Part shown: positions 5,133 to 5,393 of the stretch, piece after piece | Layout: the number at the start of each line of letters is the position of its first letter | How positions within the stretch are numbered: position 1 is the stretch's first letter | Made by a program: the position numbers and the translations under genes | NCBI GenBank assembly: GCA_013693815.1 | Contig: CP059259.1 | Coordinates: forward strand, 1,826,088 to 1,831,480 | Reading direction: 5' to 3' | Length of the DNA: 5,393 bases | DNA from: Nocardioidaceae bacterium | GTDB lineage: Bacteria; Actinomycetota; Actinomycetes; Propionibacteriales; Nocardioidaceae | Notes under the pieces: model-generated | Told to the model about the DNA's origin: nothing | The model's database searches: none | What the model saw: the letters and a program-made list of their open reading frames with translations, nothing else

Positions 5133-5393
5133 TCAGGCGGAGTAGTCGACGCCGTTGATCCTCAGCACCCGCAAGGATGAGGCAGAGGCGTCGACAGCAA
5201 CCTTGACCGATGTACCGGAAAGCCCGGCCAGCTCCTCGGCTCTCGATTCGACTGCGCCGTCACCGTCGAGGTCAGCCGGGGCCGTCTCTCTCAGGAACGC
5301 ATTGTTGCCGAGGTCGAGTTGTTCTCCGTCCAGGCACCAGTGCTCTGCGGCTCCGGGGCAGGCGAGGAGTTTGCCGACAAGATCTGGGAGCTC
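5133..5393 (-). CDS. C-terminal fragment of an unrecognised protein with a DxDxDG calcium-loop-like motif
   Basis: Reading the minus strand from the right edge gives 86 codons without a stop, ending in TGA (complement of 5133-5135). Third positions are G/C-rich, as in a real gene of this genome. The fragment runs ELPDLVGKLLACPGAAEHWC, then LDGEQLDLGNN, an ADLDGDGAVESRAEEL stretch (5232-5279), SGTSVKVAVDAS and the end LRVLRINGVDYSA. DLDGDGAVES resembles the calcium-binding loop of EF-hand or dockerin-type repeats (DxDxDG), but there is only one copy and no Glu at loop position 12, so calcium binding is a guess. The helix-loop-strand order and two Cys residues (in ACPGA and WCLD) suggest a compact domain. 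I do not recognise the family, and the N-terminus, including any signal peptide, is outside the window. It is convergent with nrdJ, with zero bases between the stops. Confidence 0.68.
   Translation of the reverse strand, partial: ELPDLVGKLLACPGAAEHWCLDGEQLDLGNNAFLRETAPADLDGDGAVESRAEELAGLSGTSVKVAVDASASSLRVLRINGVDYSA

Overview
The window is high-GC, with G/C-rich third codon positions, GTG and TTG starts and strong AGGAGG-type ribosome binding sites. Together with the class II (adenosylcobalamin-dependent) ribonucleotide reductase paired with nrdR, this points to an actinobacterium. A B12-using group such as the Propionibacteriales would fit, but the exact taxon cannot be fixed from the sequence alone. 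All recognised genes are chromosomal housekeeping genes. No transposase, integrase, phage, CRISPR, rRNA or tRNA signal was seen.

Layout. (1) 1-165, plus strand: the last 54 codons of a gene whose tail resembles a SCO/SenC-type copper chaperone. (2) 162-1134, plus strand: lgt, prolipoprotein diacylglyceryl transferase, translationally coupled to the previous gene through a GTGA overlap. As given, the frame is broken twice, each time by one missing G in a run of Gs (324-327 and 486-490). Restoring both gives a coherent 324-residue Lgt with all its motifs. (3) 1021-1335, minus strand: an unrecognised 104-residue protein with two membrane segments, converging on lgt and overlapping its hydrophilic tail by 114 bp. 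(4) 1336-1666: a 331-bp divergent intergenic region holding a candidate promoter and two NrdR-box-like sites spaced exactly 31 bp apart. (5) 1667-2140, plus: nrdR. (6) 2150-2182: a 10-bp perfect hairpin, extendable to 14 bp, just after the nrdR stop, followed by a short leader with an 11-bp-period repeat. (7) 2265-5132, plus: nrdJ, complete and starting at TTG. (8) 5133-5393, minus: the C-terminal 86 codons plus stop of an unrecognised gene running in from the right edge. It is read here directly from the sequence and abuts nrdJ stop to stop.

How the genes fit together. NrdR is the zinc-ribbon/ATP-cone repressor of ribonucleotide reductase genes and NrdJ is the class II enzyme, so 1500-5132 is a dNTP-supply module with a built-in nucleotide-sensing repressor. 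The paired boxes upstream of nrdR suggest autoregulation that may extend to nrdJ by read-through of the intergenic hairpin. The left part concerns the cell envelope: a probable SCO protein, a protein class that is often membrane-anchored, coupled to the enzyme that lipidates lipoproteins.

I see no convincing evidence of a wholly new system. The most useful observations are the two homopolymer frameshifts in lgt, the NrdR operator pair, the nrdR-nrdJ hairpin, the antisense overlap at the end of lgt, and the unannotated gene fragment at the right edge.
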